DNA from: Cyanobium sp.
Lineage (GTDB): Bacteria; Cyanobacteriota; Cyanobacteriia; PCC-6307; Cyanobiaceae
Reading direction: 5' to 3'
Length of the DNA: 19,615 bases
NCBI GenBank assembly: GCA_014191535.1
Contig: BJHC01000002.1
Coordinates: 1-19,615 of the forward strand
Within the stretch, counting starts at the first letter, position 1. Every line of letters begins with the position of its first letter. The translations under genes and the position numbers were made by a program. Below the pieces are notes generated by a model. It did no database searches, was not told the DNA's origin, and saw only the letters and a list, made by a program, of their open reading frames with translations. Below, piece after piece: positions 1-8,165 of the stretch.

Positions 1-424
1 GGCGCGAGTAGTGGAAATCAGGGCGTTGCACGCCTTGGAGCAAACCGGCAATGGGGGCCGGGGCCCCGGCCCCCTGGTTGGACAGCCACCCCTTCACCTC
101 CTCGAGGCTGTGGCGGCCCACCTGGTTCACGGCTTCGGAGGCGCGGTTGCGCAGCTGCACGGCGTCAAACCCCGTGGCGCTGCACAGGGCCGTGAACAGG
201 GGCTCGCGCTGCTGATCAGGGTTGTAGCCCTTGGAAAAGCTGTCGAACACCTGGGTCAGGCCCACGGCGAACAGTCCGTCGGCTTGAAAGCCCTGCTGAT
301 GGCTGAGCAGGTGCAGTTCCACCAACAGCTCATCCACCAGCCGCCGATACAGCGGAGCGATCACGTGCGGGAAGGCGGTGTGAAAGGCCCGCTTGCTGTC
401 GGCAACGGTGAGGCTGGCGCCCAC
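1..424 (-). CDS. thf1: Thylakoid formation protein Thf1 / Psb29 (N-terminal part, cut by window edge)
   Basis: Translating the minus strand from a GTG at 422-424 gives an open frame of 141 codons running off the left edge. It begins MGASLTVADSKRAF and contains LYRRLVDELLVELHLL, LFAVGLTQVFDSF and a final FHYSR. These are hallmark stretches of the THF1/Psb29 family of cyanobacteria and plastids. Family members are usually a little over 200 residues, so about a third (the C-terminal helices) is missing because of the window boundary. Psb29/Thf1 is a helical thylakoid-associated protein needed for PSII biogenesis and repair; in Synechocystis and plants it helps maintain FtsH protease complexes. 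No ATG is available near the conserved N-terminus, so the GTG start is inferred from where similarity begins. No clear Shine-Dalgarno precedes it. It is divergent from clpP across about 100 bases. Confidence 0.93.
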   Translation of the reverse strand, partial: MGASLTVADSKRAFHTAFPHVIAPLYRRLVDELLVELHLLSHQQGFQADGLFAVGLTQVFDSFSKGYNPDQQREPLFTALCSATGFDAVQLRNRASEAVNQVGRHSLEEVKGWLSNQGAGAPAPIAGLLQGVQRPDFHYSR

Positions 425-523
425 GCTGGAGGTGGCGAAGTGGGGCGACCCTAGCTCGCTGAGAACGCTCGGCCCGGCTCAAGCTCAGTAGGATCCGGCC
501 AGCCGCTGCTTCCCCCCGTGACC
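425..523. promoter_or_regulatory. Divergent thf1 / clpP intergenic region
   Basis: This 99-base gap separates the GTG start of thf1 (minus) from the ATG of clpP (plus) and must hold both 5' regions. A TAGGAT at 489-494 is a plausible -10 box for clpP, but I see no good -35 at the right distance. On the minus strand a TAGGGT-like element near 453-448 could serve thf1. No palindromic operator stands out. The promoter calls are weak; only the divergent arrangement is certain. Confidence 0.3.
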
Positions 524-1114
524 ATGATCCCGATCGTGATTGAGGAGTCGGGTCGGGGCGAGCGCGCATTCGACATCTATTCCCGCCTGCTGCGCGAGCG
601 CATCATTTTCCTGGGGGAGCCCGTCACCGCTGAATCCGCCAACCGGATCGTGGCCCAGCTCCTGTTCCTCGAAGCGGAAGACCCGGAGAAGGACATCTTC
701 CTGTACATCAATTCCCCGGGGGGATCGGTGTACGACGGCCTCGGGATCTTTGACACCATGCAGCACATCAAGCCCGACGTGCAGACGGTGTGCGTGGGTC
801 TGGCGGCATCCATGGGTGCCTTTCTGCTCTGTGCCGGCACCAAGGGCAAGCGCAGCAGCCTGACCCACTCGCGGATCATGATCCACCAGCCCCTGGGCGG
901 CGCCCGTGGTCAGGCCAGCGACATCCGCATCCAGGCCGATGAAATCCTCTACCTGAAGAAGAAGCTCAACCAGGAGCTCTCCGACCGCACCGGTCAACCC
1001 CTGAGCCGCATCGAAGAAGACACCGACCGTGACTTCTTCATGTCTCCGGCGGAAGCGGTGGAGTACGGCCTGATCGACAAGGTGATTGATAAACGCCCCG
1101 TTCGCGCCGTCTGA
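524..1114 (+). CDS. clpP: ATP-dependent Clp protease proteolytic subunit ClpP
   Basis: The 196-aa protein has the full ClpP fold and length. The catalytic triad is Ser96 in GLAASMGAF, His121 in [10 protein letters not shown] and Asp170 in DTDRDFF. It begins [20 protein letters not shown], which matches the ClpP paralogue of cyanobacteria with this N-terminus, so the ATG at 524 is preferred over the GTG two codons upstream at 518. ClpP assembles into heptameric rings that degrade unfolded proteins delivered by ClpC or ClpX. Cyanobacteria carry several clpP copies plus the inactive clpR; this one keeps all active-site residues, so it is a proteolytic subunit. Its last 29 bases overlap the proposed start of the DUF2256 gene. 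I do not assign a paralogue number because naming differs between strains. Confidence 0.98.
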   Translation: MIPIVIEESGRGERAFDIYSRLLRERIIFLGEPVTAESANRIVAQLLFLEAEDPEKDIFLYINSPGGSVYDGLGIFDTMQHIKPDVQTVCVGLAASMGAFLLCAGTKGKRSSLTHSRIMIHQPLGGARGQASDIRIQADEILYLKKKLNQELSDRTGQPLSRIEEDTDRDFFMSPAEAVEYGLIDKVIDKRPVRAV

Positions 1115-1322
1115 CTTGGGGCGCGGTCGTGGTCAGGCCGGCGGTGCCGCCGGTGGCAAGGGCCTCCCCCCCAGCCAGCGACCCAGCAAGGTCTGCCCCG
1201 TGTGTGGCAGGCCCTTCGCCTGGCGGCGCAAGTGGGCGGATGTTTGGGAGCAGGTGATCTACTGCTCCGATCGCTGCCGCGGCCAACGGGCTGGCCGTTC
1301 GTCCGCAGACCCGGGCCTGTAG
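1086..1322 (+). CDS. DUF2256 family small zinc-finger-like protein
   Basis: This 78-codon frame carries a [14 protein letters not shown] stretch followed by YCSDRC. The result is a CxxC...CxxxC pattern typical of DUF2256, a family of short bacterial proteins with unknown function. The four cysteines (two pairs about 27 residues apart) suggest binding of one Zn ion; this is inference. The start is uncertain. The longest frame uses TTG at 1086 inside clpP, with AAGG just upstream; another TTG at 1116 follows the clpP stop directly. No ATG is present. The conserved part begins near codon 35, so the N-terminal Gly-rich portion may not be translated in full. The 3' end overlaps the convergent CDF transporter by 64 bases. 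Probably co-transcribed with clpP. Confidence 0.83.
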   Translation: MINAPFAPSDLGRGRGQAGGAAGGKGLPPSQRPSKVCPVCGRPFAWRRKWADVWEQVIYCSDRCRGQRAGRSSADPGL

Positions 1323-2239
1323 GGGTGGGCTGCCGTGGCGATCACCTCGCACAGGGCAGGCCCGGGCACCAGCTCCCGCATCCAGGTTTCCAGCCGAAGG
1401 CGCAGCTGATCCAGCTCGGCGCCCGTGCGTGGCTGCGCAGGGTTCACGTAGGCCACCACGGTGTACGTGCGTCCCAGCTTGATCATCGCCAGTTCCACCA
1501 GCGCGCAGTCCGACTGGCCAAATCGCTCGGCCAGGATGCGCCGGCAACGCTCCAGCAGCTCAGCCTCCACGCCGACCCCCGAGGATTCCGCCACGGCCTG
1601 GCGTAGCGCCCGCAGCGGGCCGGGTAGGAACAGGGCCGACAGCACCAAGACGATCAGCGCATCGGTGATCGGTGCCACGGCCGCCAGGGGGGTGGCCAGC
1701 AGCTGCGGCGCCCCCAGCAGGCCCACGCCGGTTCCGACCGAGACAGCCGCATCAAACAGCGCACTGCGGGCGCTGGCTTCGAGCAGGGCGCTCTGGCGAC
1801 CGCTGCGCCTCCAACTGCTTCTGTACTGCCACCACAGCAGCCCATTGAGCAGCACCATGGCGCTGAAATACCAGGCCAAGCCGCTGGTTTGAACGGCTGT
1901 CACCACGCCGCCCCCCAGGGAGGTGATCACCTTGCCGCTGGCGGTGATCGCGGCGTAGCCGACCATGCCCAGCATCACCAGGGCCTGGAAGAGGCTGTAG
2001 AGCGGTTCCTGGCCCGAGGCGCCGAAGGGATAGGCGCGGCTGCGGGGGGCCAGGCTGGCGCGACTCACCTGCAGTGCCACCAGTCCCGAGCCCGCCAGGA
2101 TGGCGGTGTACAGCCCATCGAGCAGCAACGCATCCGAGTTGGAATGCAGGTACATGGCGATGCCGCTGACGGCACCGATCAGGTTTCCTGCAATCCCAAG
2201 GCGAAGACCCCGCCGCTCAAGACGCTGGCTGGCGTCCAT
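1259..2239 (-). CDS. Cation diffusion facilitator (CDF) family transporter with atypical metal site
   Basis: The 326-aa protein has the CDF layout: an N-terminal block of about six hydrophobic segments (roughly residues 12-210) and a soluble C-terminal domain (about 220-305) of the kind that dimerises in CDF exporters. The [13 protein letters not shown] segment in TM2 and [10 protein letters not shown] in TM5 mark the family. In the best-studied Zn exporter YiiP, the transport site is Asp-x3-Asp in TM2 and His-x3-Asp in TM5. Here only one acid of each pair is kept (Asp41 and Asp163); the partners are Thr45 and Ser159. Substrate is therefore unclear. The gene starts 8 bases after the ftsH stop, so it is probably expressed with ftsH. 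Its 3' end overlaps the DUF2256 gene tail to tail. Confidence 0.88.
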   Translation of the reverse strand: MDASQRLERRGLRLGIAGNLIGAVSGIAMYLHSNSDALLLDGLYTAILAGSGLVALQVSRASLAPRSRAYPFGASGQEPLYSLFQALVMLGMVGYAAITASGKVITSLGGGVVTAVQTSGLAWYFSAMVLLNGLLWWQYRSSWRRSGRQSALLEASARSALFDAAVSVGTGVGLLGAPQLLATPLAAVAPITDALIVLVLSALFLPGPLRALRQAVAESSGVGVEAELLERCRRILAERFGQSDCALVELAMIKLGRTYTVVAYVNPAQPRTGAELDQLRLRLETWMRELVPGPALCEVIATAAHPYRPGSADERPARWPRQRSEQ

Positions 2240-2247
2240 GGAGGGCG

Positions 2248-4221
2248 CTAGGCCTTTGCGGTCTCGGTGGCGGTTGCGGAGGGTGCCTCGAGCGTTACCT
2301 CAGCATCAGCGCTGAGGAAGGGCGAGAAGCGCTCTTTCTCCGGCACGGTGGTGAATTCGCCCACGATGGCGCGGAATTCGTCGCCATCCAGGCTCTCCTT
2401 CTCGATCAACACCTCCACCACCCGGTCCATGCAGGCACGGTGGGCGGCCACCAACGCCACGGTTTCGGCGTAGCAGTTCTGCACGATCTGGCGCACGGCC
2501 GCGTCCACGCGGGCGGCGGTGGCATCGGATCCATCGCTGCGGGTCATCAGGTCGCGGCCCAGGAACACCTCCTGGTTGCCGGCCTCCAGGGAGAGTTGGC
2601 CCACTTCGCTCATGCCGAAGCGGGTCACCATCTGGCGGGCGATGGAGGCCACCTGCTGGATGTCGCCGCCGGCTCCGGTGGTCACCTCGGCGTAGCCGAA
2701 CACCACGTCTTCAGCGGCGCGTCCACCCAGGGCACCCATGATCCGGGCCCGCAGCTGGGCGCGGCTCACCAGCATCTGCTCCTCATCGGGGGAGAACCAG
2801 GTGAGGCCCTGGGCCTGGCCGCGGGGGATCAGGGTGACCTTCTGCACGGGGTCATGGGCCTTCACCAGCGTGCCCACCAGGGCATGGCCCACTTCGTGAT
2901 AGGCGATCAGGCGCTTGCTGCGGCCATCGGTGAGCGGCTTGCCTTCCATGCCGGCGATGATCCGATCCACGGCGTCATCGATTTCCGCCAGGCCCGTGGC
3001 CTCCTTGCGGCGACGGGCCGTGAGGATGGCGGCTTCATTGAGCAGGTTGGCCAGGTCGGCACCGGAGAAGCCCGGGGTGCGACGGGCGATCGCTTCGAGG
3101 CTCACGTCATCCGCCAGCTTCTTGTCGCGGGAGTGCACCTTCAGCACCGCCAGACGGCCCTTGATATCGGGCACATCCACTTGCACCTGGCGGTCGAAGC
3201 GGCCGGGGCGCAGCAGGGCCGAGTCGAGCACGTCGGCCCGGTTGGTGGCGGCAATGATGATGATGCCGCTGTTGCCCTCGAAGCCGTCCATCTCGGTGAG
3301 CAGCTGGTTGAGGGTCTGCTCCCGCTCGTCGTTGCCACCGCCCACACCGGCGCCGCGCTGGCGGCCCACGGCGTCGATTTCATCGATGAAGATCAGGCAA
3401 GGGCTGTTCTCCTTGGCCCGTTTGAACAGGTCGCGCACGCGGCTGGCGCCGACGCCCACGAACATCTCCACGAACTCCGAGCCGGAGAGGGAGAAGAAGG
3501 GCACGCCCGCTTCGCCGGCAATGGCCTTGGCCAGCAAGGTCTTACCGGTACCGGGAGGCCCAACCAGCAAAACGCCTTTGGGGATCTTGGCCCCCACGGA
3601 GGTGAAGCGCTCCGGGGTCTTCAGGAAGGTCACCACCTCCTGCAGGTCCTGCTTGGCCTCCTCCACCCCGGCCACGTCGTCAAACATCACACCGGTCTGG
3701 GCTTCCATGGCGAAGCGGGCCTTGGTCTTGCCGAACTGCATGGCCTGGCCGGGGCCACCGGGCATGCCGTTGCCACGGCGGGCCAGGAACACCAGCACGC
3801 CGATCAGCAGCAGCGGGAACAGCAGGTTGCCCAGCAGCCCCAGGGCCGGCGGCGCCTGGCGGGGGGGATGAATGTCAAAGCTGATGCCCTGCTTCTTGAG
3901 GTTGTTCACCAGCTCGGGCGCCAACCCAGGCAGATCCACCCGCAGCCGTTGCACGCGGTTGTCCAGGTCGGGATCCACCGCTTCCACCACGGCGGTGCGG
4001 CCGCCATCAAAGATGTCGACGGCGGTGACACGACCGGCATCCACGTAATCCAGGAAGCGGCCGTAGCTCATGCGCGCCACGGCGGCATTGCGCGGGGCCA
4101 CGGTGGGGCCTGAGGGGGCCGCCAGGCGACCGCCACCATTGCCCAGCACTTGCCAGCCGAGGAACAGGGCGACGGCAATGGGCAGAACCCAGAGGGCAAT
4201 GGTGCGCCAGCGCTGATTCAT
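2248..4221 (-). CDS. ftsH: ATP-dependent zinc metalloprotease FtsH (thylakoid/plasma membrane type)
   Basis: The 657-aa protein has two N-terminal membrane segments (about 8-25 and 127-147) flanking a lumenal/periplasmic domain. An AAA+ ATPase follows, with Walker A GPPGTGKT at 221-228, Walker B LIFIDEID at 277-284 and the second region of homology around 328-343. The M41 peptidase domain has zinc ligands in HEVGH at 442-446 and Asp520 in GAGGD. All catalytic residues are present. The lumenal motif [15 protein letters not shown] resembles the cyanobacterial FtsH2/FtsH1 type involved in degrading damaged D1 during PSII repair, more than FtsH3 or FtsH4; that subtype call is from memory of the family. 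The weak SD AAGG lies 6 bases before the ATG. Upstream is DUF1830 and downstream the CDF transporter, all on the same strand. Confidence 0.98.
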   Translation of the reverse strand: MNQRWRTIALWVLPIAVALFLGWQVLGNGGGRLAAPSGPTVAPRNAAVARMSYGRFLDYVDAGRVTAVDIFDGGRTAVVEAVDPDLDNRVQRLRVDLPGLAPELVNNLKKQGISFDIHPPRQAPPALGLLGNLLFPLLLIGVLVFLARRGNGMPGGPGQAMQFGKTKARFAMEAQTGVMFDDVAGVEEAKQDLQEVVTFLKTPERFTSVGAKIPKGVLLVGPPGTGKTLLAKAIAGEAGVPFFSLSGSEFVEMFVGVGASRVRDLFKRAKENSPCLIFIDEIDAVGRQRGAGVGGGNDEREQTLNQLLTEMDGFEGNSGIIIIAATNRADVLDSALLRPGRFDRQVQVDVPDIKGRLAVLKVHSRDKKLADDVSLEAIARRTPGFSGADLANLLNEAAILTARRRKEATGLAEIDDAVDRIIAGMEGKPLTDGRSKRLIAYHEVGHALVGTLVKAHDPVQKVTLIPRGQAQGLTWFSPDEEQMLVSRAQLRARIMGALGGRAAEDVVFGYAEVTTGAGGDIQQVASIARQMVTRFGMSEVGQLSLEAGNQEVFLGRDLMTRSDGSDATAARVDAAVRQIVQNCYAETVALVAAHRACMDRVVEVLIEKESLDGDEFRAIVGEFTTVPEKERFSPFLSADAEVTLEAPSATATETAKA

Positions 4222-4296
4222 GGCCGCCTTGCTGAACGTTTGTTTAACAAGTGTAAAGCGACCGCCGCTCCTTCAGAGGGCCTGCAGCCGCTTGCT
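4222..4296 (-). promoter_or_regulatory. ftsH upstream region with AT-rich palindrome
   Basis: This 75-base gap lies between the DUF1830 stop and the ftsH start. It contains the only AT-rich patch nearby (about 4236-4258). On the plus strand that patch includes TGTTTAACA, an odd-length perfect palindrome (TGTT-T-AACA). On the minus strand it reads TTTACACTTGTTAAACAAA, in which TACACT could be a -10 or TTTACA a -35. It is the best candidate for an ftsH promoter or operator, but the boxes fit only loosely and no known regulator site is recognised. Confidence 0.35.
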
Positions 4297-4623
4297 TCAA
4301 CCGGCCTGTACGCCCTGGATCCGCTCGTCCATCAGGGTGTGGAGGGGCACCGGGGCTGCGCCACCCTCGTGGGTTGCTTCCACCACCAGTTCGGCCACGG
4401 GAATCGACTCCAGCAGCTCCGGGCCGCCGAGGCCATGGGTCCAGATCTGCACCTCGGAGTCCGCCGGTGCCAGAAAGCTCAACAGCTCAAAGGGAAACAC
4501 CACCCGCTCCAGGAAAAACTCCTGGGGGCCCAGGCAGCGCACGATCACCATGCGATCGCTGCTGTTGCGGTAGCCGCAAGAAAGCTGGGCCAAGGGGGAT
4601 TGCGCATCCAAAAGCACTCCCAT
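4297..4623 (-). CDS. DUF1830 domain-containing protein
   Basis: The 108-aa product contains CGYRNSSDRMVIVRCLGP, then FFLERVVFPFELLSFLAP and EVQIWTH. This is the pattern of DUF1830, a small cyanobacterial family of unknown function. No signal peptide or membrane helix is visible. The frame stays open further upstream to an ATG at 4671. The ATG at 4623 is preferred because a GGAGG lies about 11 bases before it and the extra 16 residues look unlike the family. It sits between the orphan ABC permease and ftsH on the same strand, about 87 bases from the permease stop. A role linked to these neighbours is not shown by the sequence. Confidence 0.85.
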   Translation of the reverse strand: MGVLLDAQSPLAQLSCGYRNSSDRMVIVRCLGPQEFFLERVVFPFELLSFLAPADSEVQIWTHGLGGPELLESIPVAELVVEATHEGGAAPVPLHTLMDERIQGVQAG

Positions 4624-4710
4624 GAAGCCATTGCACCTCCGGTGGATTTGGTGACCGTTGAGACCAACCAACCATCCACCTGGGAAATTCGGTTTTTCTA
4701 CAGATTTGAG

Positions 4711-5940
4711 TTAGAGGCTGCGCAGGGCTGTGATCGGATCCAGTCGCGACGCCCGCCTGGCCGGCAGCACACCGAACACGAGGCCGATGCTGCCGGAGAG
4801 GCCCACGGTGATCAGCACACTGGTGGCCCCAATGGCTGCTGGCAGGGGCGTGAAGGCGGCCACGGCCGCCACGGCGGAGAGGCCCAGGGCGCTGCCGATC
4901 ACCCCCCCCAGGCTGGACAGCACCAGGGCTTCCACGAGGAACTGCGCCAGCACATCGCTGCTGCGGGCTCCGATGGCCTTGCGCAGGCCGATCTCCGAGG
5001 TGCGCTCGCTCACCGACACCAACATGATGTTCATGATCCCGATCCCGCCCACCAGCAGCGAGATCGCACCGATGGCCCCCAGCATCAGGGTCAGGCCGCC
5101 GGTGATGGTGCCCACGATCGAGAGCGCATCCTGTTGGGAGCGCACGGCGAAATCGTCCTCCCGCAGGATGTTGTGCCGTTGCCGCAACAGGTTGGTGATC
5201 TGAAATTTGGCGGCGCCGGTGCTGGCCTCATCGCGCGCCTCCACGCTGATGAAGTTGAGGCTGACGCCGTAGGTGGGATCCCGGCCGGAGAGCTTGCTCA
5301 CCATGGTGGTGAGGGGGATGTAGGCGGCCTCGTCCTGGTTCTGTCCGAACACAGCACCCTTGGGGGCCATCACCCCGATCACCTCGAAGCTCTGGTCACG
5401 GATGCGCAGGGTCTGGCCAATGGCGGAACCCACCGGCAGCAACTTGGTGCGCAGGTCCGGGCCGATCACCACCACGTTGCGGGCCCCCTCCAGATCGCGC
5501 TGGTCGAGGAAGCGCCCCTGGGCCACCTCAAAACGCCGCACGGTCAGGAAGTCGGGGGTGATGCCGGAGACGGTGGCAGTGGAGCTCTTGGCACCGGCCT
5601 GCAGCACGGCGCTGAGGGTGATTTGGGGCACCACCCGCTTCACGCTGGGCACCTGCTCGGCGATGGCCTCCGCGTCCTCCAGCACCAGCGTTTTGGGGAA
5701 GTCAATGCCCTGGCGGCGGCTGTCGTTGTTGCCGGGCACCACGAACAACACGTTCGCCCCGAGGGTGTTGAGCTGACCCTCCGCCAGGTTCTGTGCCCCT
5801 TTCCCCACCCCCACCAGGGTGATCACCGAGGCATTGCCGATCACGATGCCGAGCATCGTGAGCAGCGAGCGCAGCCGGTTGGCCCGCAGGGTGGCGAGCG
5901 CCATGCCCACGGTTTCGCGCAGGGCGAGTTTGGCGGCCAT
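4711..5940 (-). CDS. MacB-type ABC transporter permease (orphan)
   Basis: The 409-aa protein fits the MacB/FtsX-superfamily permease plan. It has one N-terminal TM helix (about 22-45), a long extracytoplasmic MacB_PCD-like domain (about 46-280), then three C-terminal TM helices containing GGIGIMNIMLVSVSERTSEIGLRKAIGA, split here only by function: the GIGIMNIM membrane part and the cytoplasmic ERTSEIGLRKAIGA coupling loop that contacts the ATPase. It ends with the typical RRASRLDPITALR. The ATG at 5940 gives the family N-terminus ALRETVGMALATLRANRLR; the frame continues upstream into pyk without similarity. No ATPase or membrane-fusion gene is adjacent, so its partners must be encoded elsewhere. 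The gene starts 31 bases after the pyk stop. Substrate unknown; MacB relatives export peptides, lipids or macrolides. Confidence 0.92.
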   Translation of the reverse strand: MAAKLALRETVGMALATLRANRLRSLLTMLGIVIGNASVITLVGVGKGAQNLAEGQLNTLGANVLFVVPGNNDSRRQGIDFPKTLVLEDAEAIAEQVPSVKRVVPQITLSAVLQAGAKSSTATVSGITPDFLTVRRFEVAQGRFLDQRDLEGARNVVVIGPDLRTKLLPVGSAIGQTLRIRDQSFEVIGVMAPKGAVFGQNQDEAAYIPLTTMVSKLSGRDPTYGVSLNFISVEARDEASTGAAKFQITNLLRQRHNILREDDFAVRSQQDALSIVGTITGGLTLMLGAIGAISLLVGGIGIMNIMLVSVSERTSEIGLRKAIGARSSDVLAQFLVEALVLSSLGGVIGSALGLSAVAAVAAFTPLPAAIGATSVLITVGLSGSIGLVFGVLPARRASRLDPITALRSL

Positions 5941-5971
5941 GGGGGGCTCGGCGGGGTGAGCGGGGTCTGCC

Positions 5972-7756
5972 CTAAACGATGGCGCCGCTGTTGTCGGGAT
6001 TGTGGCTGCGGGCTCCGCGGTGCACTTCGCCGCGGCGCAGGTCGAGGGTGACGATCTCGCCCTGGCGCAGGTTGGCGATCGCATCGCTCACCCCCACGAT
6101 CGCGGGGATGCCGGTGCGCTGGGCGATCAGGGCGGTATGGCTGTCGGCATCGCCCACTTCGGCGATCACCCCCTTGGCCTTGCGGATCGCCTCCACGTAA
6201 TCGGCGGTGGTTTCACGCACCACCAGGATTTCGCCGGCCTGAATCGAGGCGGCGGCCTCCGGGGTGCTCACCACCCGCACCCGGCCGCTCACCGAACCGT
6301 TGCCGATGCCCACCCCCTTGGAGAGCACCGCCGACACGATGCCCACCTTGATGAAATCGGTGGAGCCGCTCACGCCCGAGAGCGTGCCGGCGGTCTGCAC
6401 CACCAGGTCGCCGTCGTTGAGCACGCCCATTTCCCGGGCCATGCCCATGGCCAGGCTGAAGGTGCTGGTGGAGGAGGCCTGCTCTTCAATCAGCAGGGGG
6501 CTGACGCCCCAGCAGAGCTGCAGGCGCCGGGCTACGGGCACCTCGCTGGTGATCGCCAGGATCGGCGTGCTGGGGCGGAATTTGCTCACGTTGCGGGCCG
6601 TGGCCCCCCCTTTGGTGAGGGTGAGGATGGCGGCCGCCTCCAGCTGGCGGGCGATGGCGCTCACCGCCTGGCTGATGGCATTGGGAATGGTGGAGGCCAA
6701 TTGGCTCTCATCACCGCGGCGCGGGTAATCCCGTTCGATGCGTCGGGCGATCTGGCTCATGGTGGCCACCGCCTCCACGGGGAAATCCCCCACGGCGCTC
6801 TCGTTGGAGAGCATCACCGCATCGGTGCCATCGAGGATGGCGTTGGCCACATCGCTCACCTCAGCGCGGGTGGGCCGCGGGCAGCTCACCATGGAGTCGA
6901 GCATCTGGGTGGCGGTGATCACGGGGATCCCCAGGCCATTGCACTTGCGGATCAGCTCCTTCTGCAGCAGCGGCACCTCTTCGGCGGGCATCTCCACGCC
7001 GAGGTCGCCGCGGGCCACCATCACCCCGTCACACAGGGGCAGGATCGCGTCGATCTGATCGATCGCCTCGAACTTCTCGATCTTGGCCACCACCGGGGTG
7101 CTGAACCCGTGGCTGGCAATCAGCTCCTTGATCTCCTGCATGTCGGAGGGGTTGCGCACGAAGCTCAGCGCCACCCAATCGACGCCCTGCTGCAGGCCAA
7201 AGGCCAGGTCGGTGCGGTCCTTATCGGTGAGGGCCCGGATCGACAGCTGCACGTCCGGGAAGTTGACGCCCTTGTTGTTGGAGAGCACGCCCCCCACGGT
7301 GACGGTGCAATACAGGGTCTGGTCCGACCGGTCCACGCGGTCGGCCACCATCTCAACGCGGCCGTCATCCAGCAGGATGCGGCTGCCGGGCACCACTTCC
7401 TCCGCCAGCTTGTCGTAGGTGACGGTGGCGATCTCCTGGGTGCAGGCCACATCCCGGGAGGTGAGGGTGAAGGCATCCCCCTTGGCCACGGTGATCGGGC
7501 CGTCCTTGAAGCGGCCGAGGCGGATCTTGGGGCCCTGCAGGTCCTGGAGGATGCCCACGTGCACCCCCAGCTGATGGGCCACCTGGCGGATGGTGGCGAT
7601 GCGGGCGGCGTGCTCGCTGTGGTCGCCGTGGGAGAAGTTGAGCCGGAAGGTGGTGGCCCCTGCCTCGATCAGGCGCCGCAGCTGCTCAGGGGATTCGGTG
7701 GCAGGGCCGATGGTGGCCACGATCTTGGTGCGACGCGTGAGATCGGGCAGGGCCAT
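5972..7756 (-). CDS. pyk: Pyruvate kinase with C-terminal PEP-utiliser swivel domain
   Basis: The 594-aa enzyme converts PEP and ADP to pyruvate and ATP. Visible motifs are TKIVATIGPAT at the N-terminus, RLNFSHGD near 38, QGPKIRLG near 75, the catalytic Lys in VAKIEKFEA near 225, the Mg site in ARGDLGVE near 249 and ITATQMLDSM near 281. The usual KIEN and MLSGETA motifs read KIEK and MLSNESA here. The last ~95 residues form an extra domain containing AEVGDADSHTALIAQRTGIP, related to the swivelling phosphohistidine domain of PEP-utilising enzymes. This arrangement is known in the longer (~590 aa) cyanobacterial pyruvate kinases. The start at 7756 gives the family N-terminus MALPDLTRRTKIV; an in-frame extension to 7816 is unlikely. 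It is divergent from the MazG-like gene. Confidence 0.97.
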   Translation of the reverse strand: MALPDLTRRTKIVATIGPATESPEQLRRLIEAGATTFRLNFSHGDHSEHAARIATIRQVAHQLGVHVGILQDLQGPKIRLGRFKDGPITVAKGDAFTLTSRDVACTQEIATVTYDKLAEEVVPGSRILLDDGRVEMVADRVDRSDQTLYCTVTVGGVLSNNKGVNFPDVQLSIRALTDKDRTDLAFGLQQGVDWVALSFVRNPSDMQEIKELIASHGFSTPVVAKIEKFEAIDQIDAILPLCDGVMVARGDLGVEMPAEEVPLLQKELIRKCNGLGIPVITATQMLDSMVSCPRPTRAEVSDVANAILDGTDAVMLSNESAVGDFPVEAVATMSQIARRIERDYPRRGDESQLASTIPNAISQAVSAIARQLEAAAILTLTKGGATARNVSKFRPSTPILAITSEVPVARRLQLCWGVSPLLIEEQASSTSTFSLAMGMAREMGVLNDGDLVVQTAGTLSGVSGSTDFIKVGIVSAVLSKGVGIGNGSVSGRVRVVSTPEAAASIQAGEILVVRETTADYVEAIRKAKGVIAEVGDADSHTALIAQRTGIPAIVGVSDAIANLRQGEIVTLDLRRGEVHRGARSHNPDNSGAIV

Positions 7757-7815
7757 TCGGCAAGGCCATAGGTCGATGGACACTATCATCGGGGCCCGCC
7801 AACGTAGCTGTCGCA
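7757..7815. promoter_or_regulatory. Divergent pyk / mazG-like intergenic region
   Basis: Only 59 bases separate the two start codons, so the promoters and leaders of pyk (minus) and the MazG-like gene (plus) must overlap or lie inside the coding regions. A short AT-richer core, ACACTATCATC at about 7781-7791, is the only obvious candidate for a -10 element (TATCAT on plus, GATAGT on minus). Neither start has a convincing Shine-Dalgarno. Weak call. Confidence 0.25.
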
Positions 7816-8145
7816 ATGGATCTCAATGCCTATCAGCGCGGGGCACGGCAGACCGCCCGCTACCCCGATGTGGGGGCCAACCCGATCTATCCCACCCTCG
7901 GGCTCTGCGGCGAGGCCGGCGAGGTGGCCGACAAGGTGAAGAAGGTGCTGCGGGATCAGAACGGATGCTTCAGCGATGCGGTGAAGCAATCGCTGCTGCT
8001 GGAGCTGGGGGACGTGCTCTGGTACGTGGCCCAGTTGGCGAGCGAACTGGGGTTTGAGCTCGATCAGATCGCCGAGGCCAACCTGGAGAAATTGGCCAGC
8101 CGCGCCGCCCGTAACGTGATCTCCGGCAGCGGCGACCACCGCTGA
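7816..8145 (+). CDS. MazG-like nucleotide pyrophosphohydrolase
   Basis: The 109-aa protein carries the all-alpha NTP pyrophosphohydrolase signature: EAGEVAD (Glu33, Glu36) followed 27 residues later by ELGDVLWY (Glu63, Asp66). This ExxE...ExxD set binds Mg and the triphosphate in MazG and related enzymes. It has a single short MazG domain, unlike the two-domain E. coli MazG. The family hydrolyses (d)NTPs to the monophosphate and pyrophosphate and often has a house-cleaning role. Short MazG proteins are common in picocyanobacteria and cyanophages, but nothing phage-like lies nearby. The ATG follows a divergent promoter region shared with pyk; the next gene begins 20 bases after the stop. Confidence 0.92.
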   Translation: MDLNAYQRGARQTARYPDVGANPIYPTLGLCGEAGEVADKVKKVLRDQNGCFSDAVKQSLLLELGDVLWYVAQLASELGFELDQIAEANLEKLASRAARNVISGSGDHR

Positions 8146-8165
8146 CTGTCCGTTGCCAGCCCCGC

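Noticed and set aside
2440-4113. Long open frame on the plus strand opposite ftsH
   Set aside because: The translation is His/Gly/Gln-rich without family motifs and mirrors the real FtsH frame, a common result of high third-position GC.
4150-6051. 633-codon plus-strand open frame opposite the permease and DUF1830
   Set aside because: Low-complexity His/Gly/Ala translation; the minus strand carries recognised genes through the same bases.
6002-7771. Long plus-strand open frame opposite pyruvate kinase
   Set aside because: Antisense shadow of pyk; composition is not protein-like.
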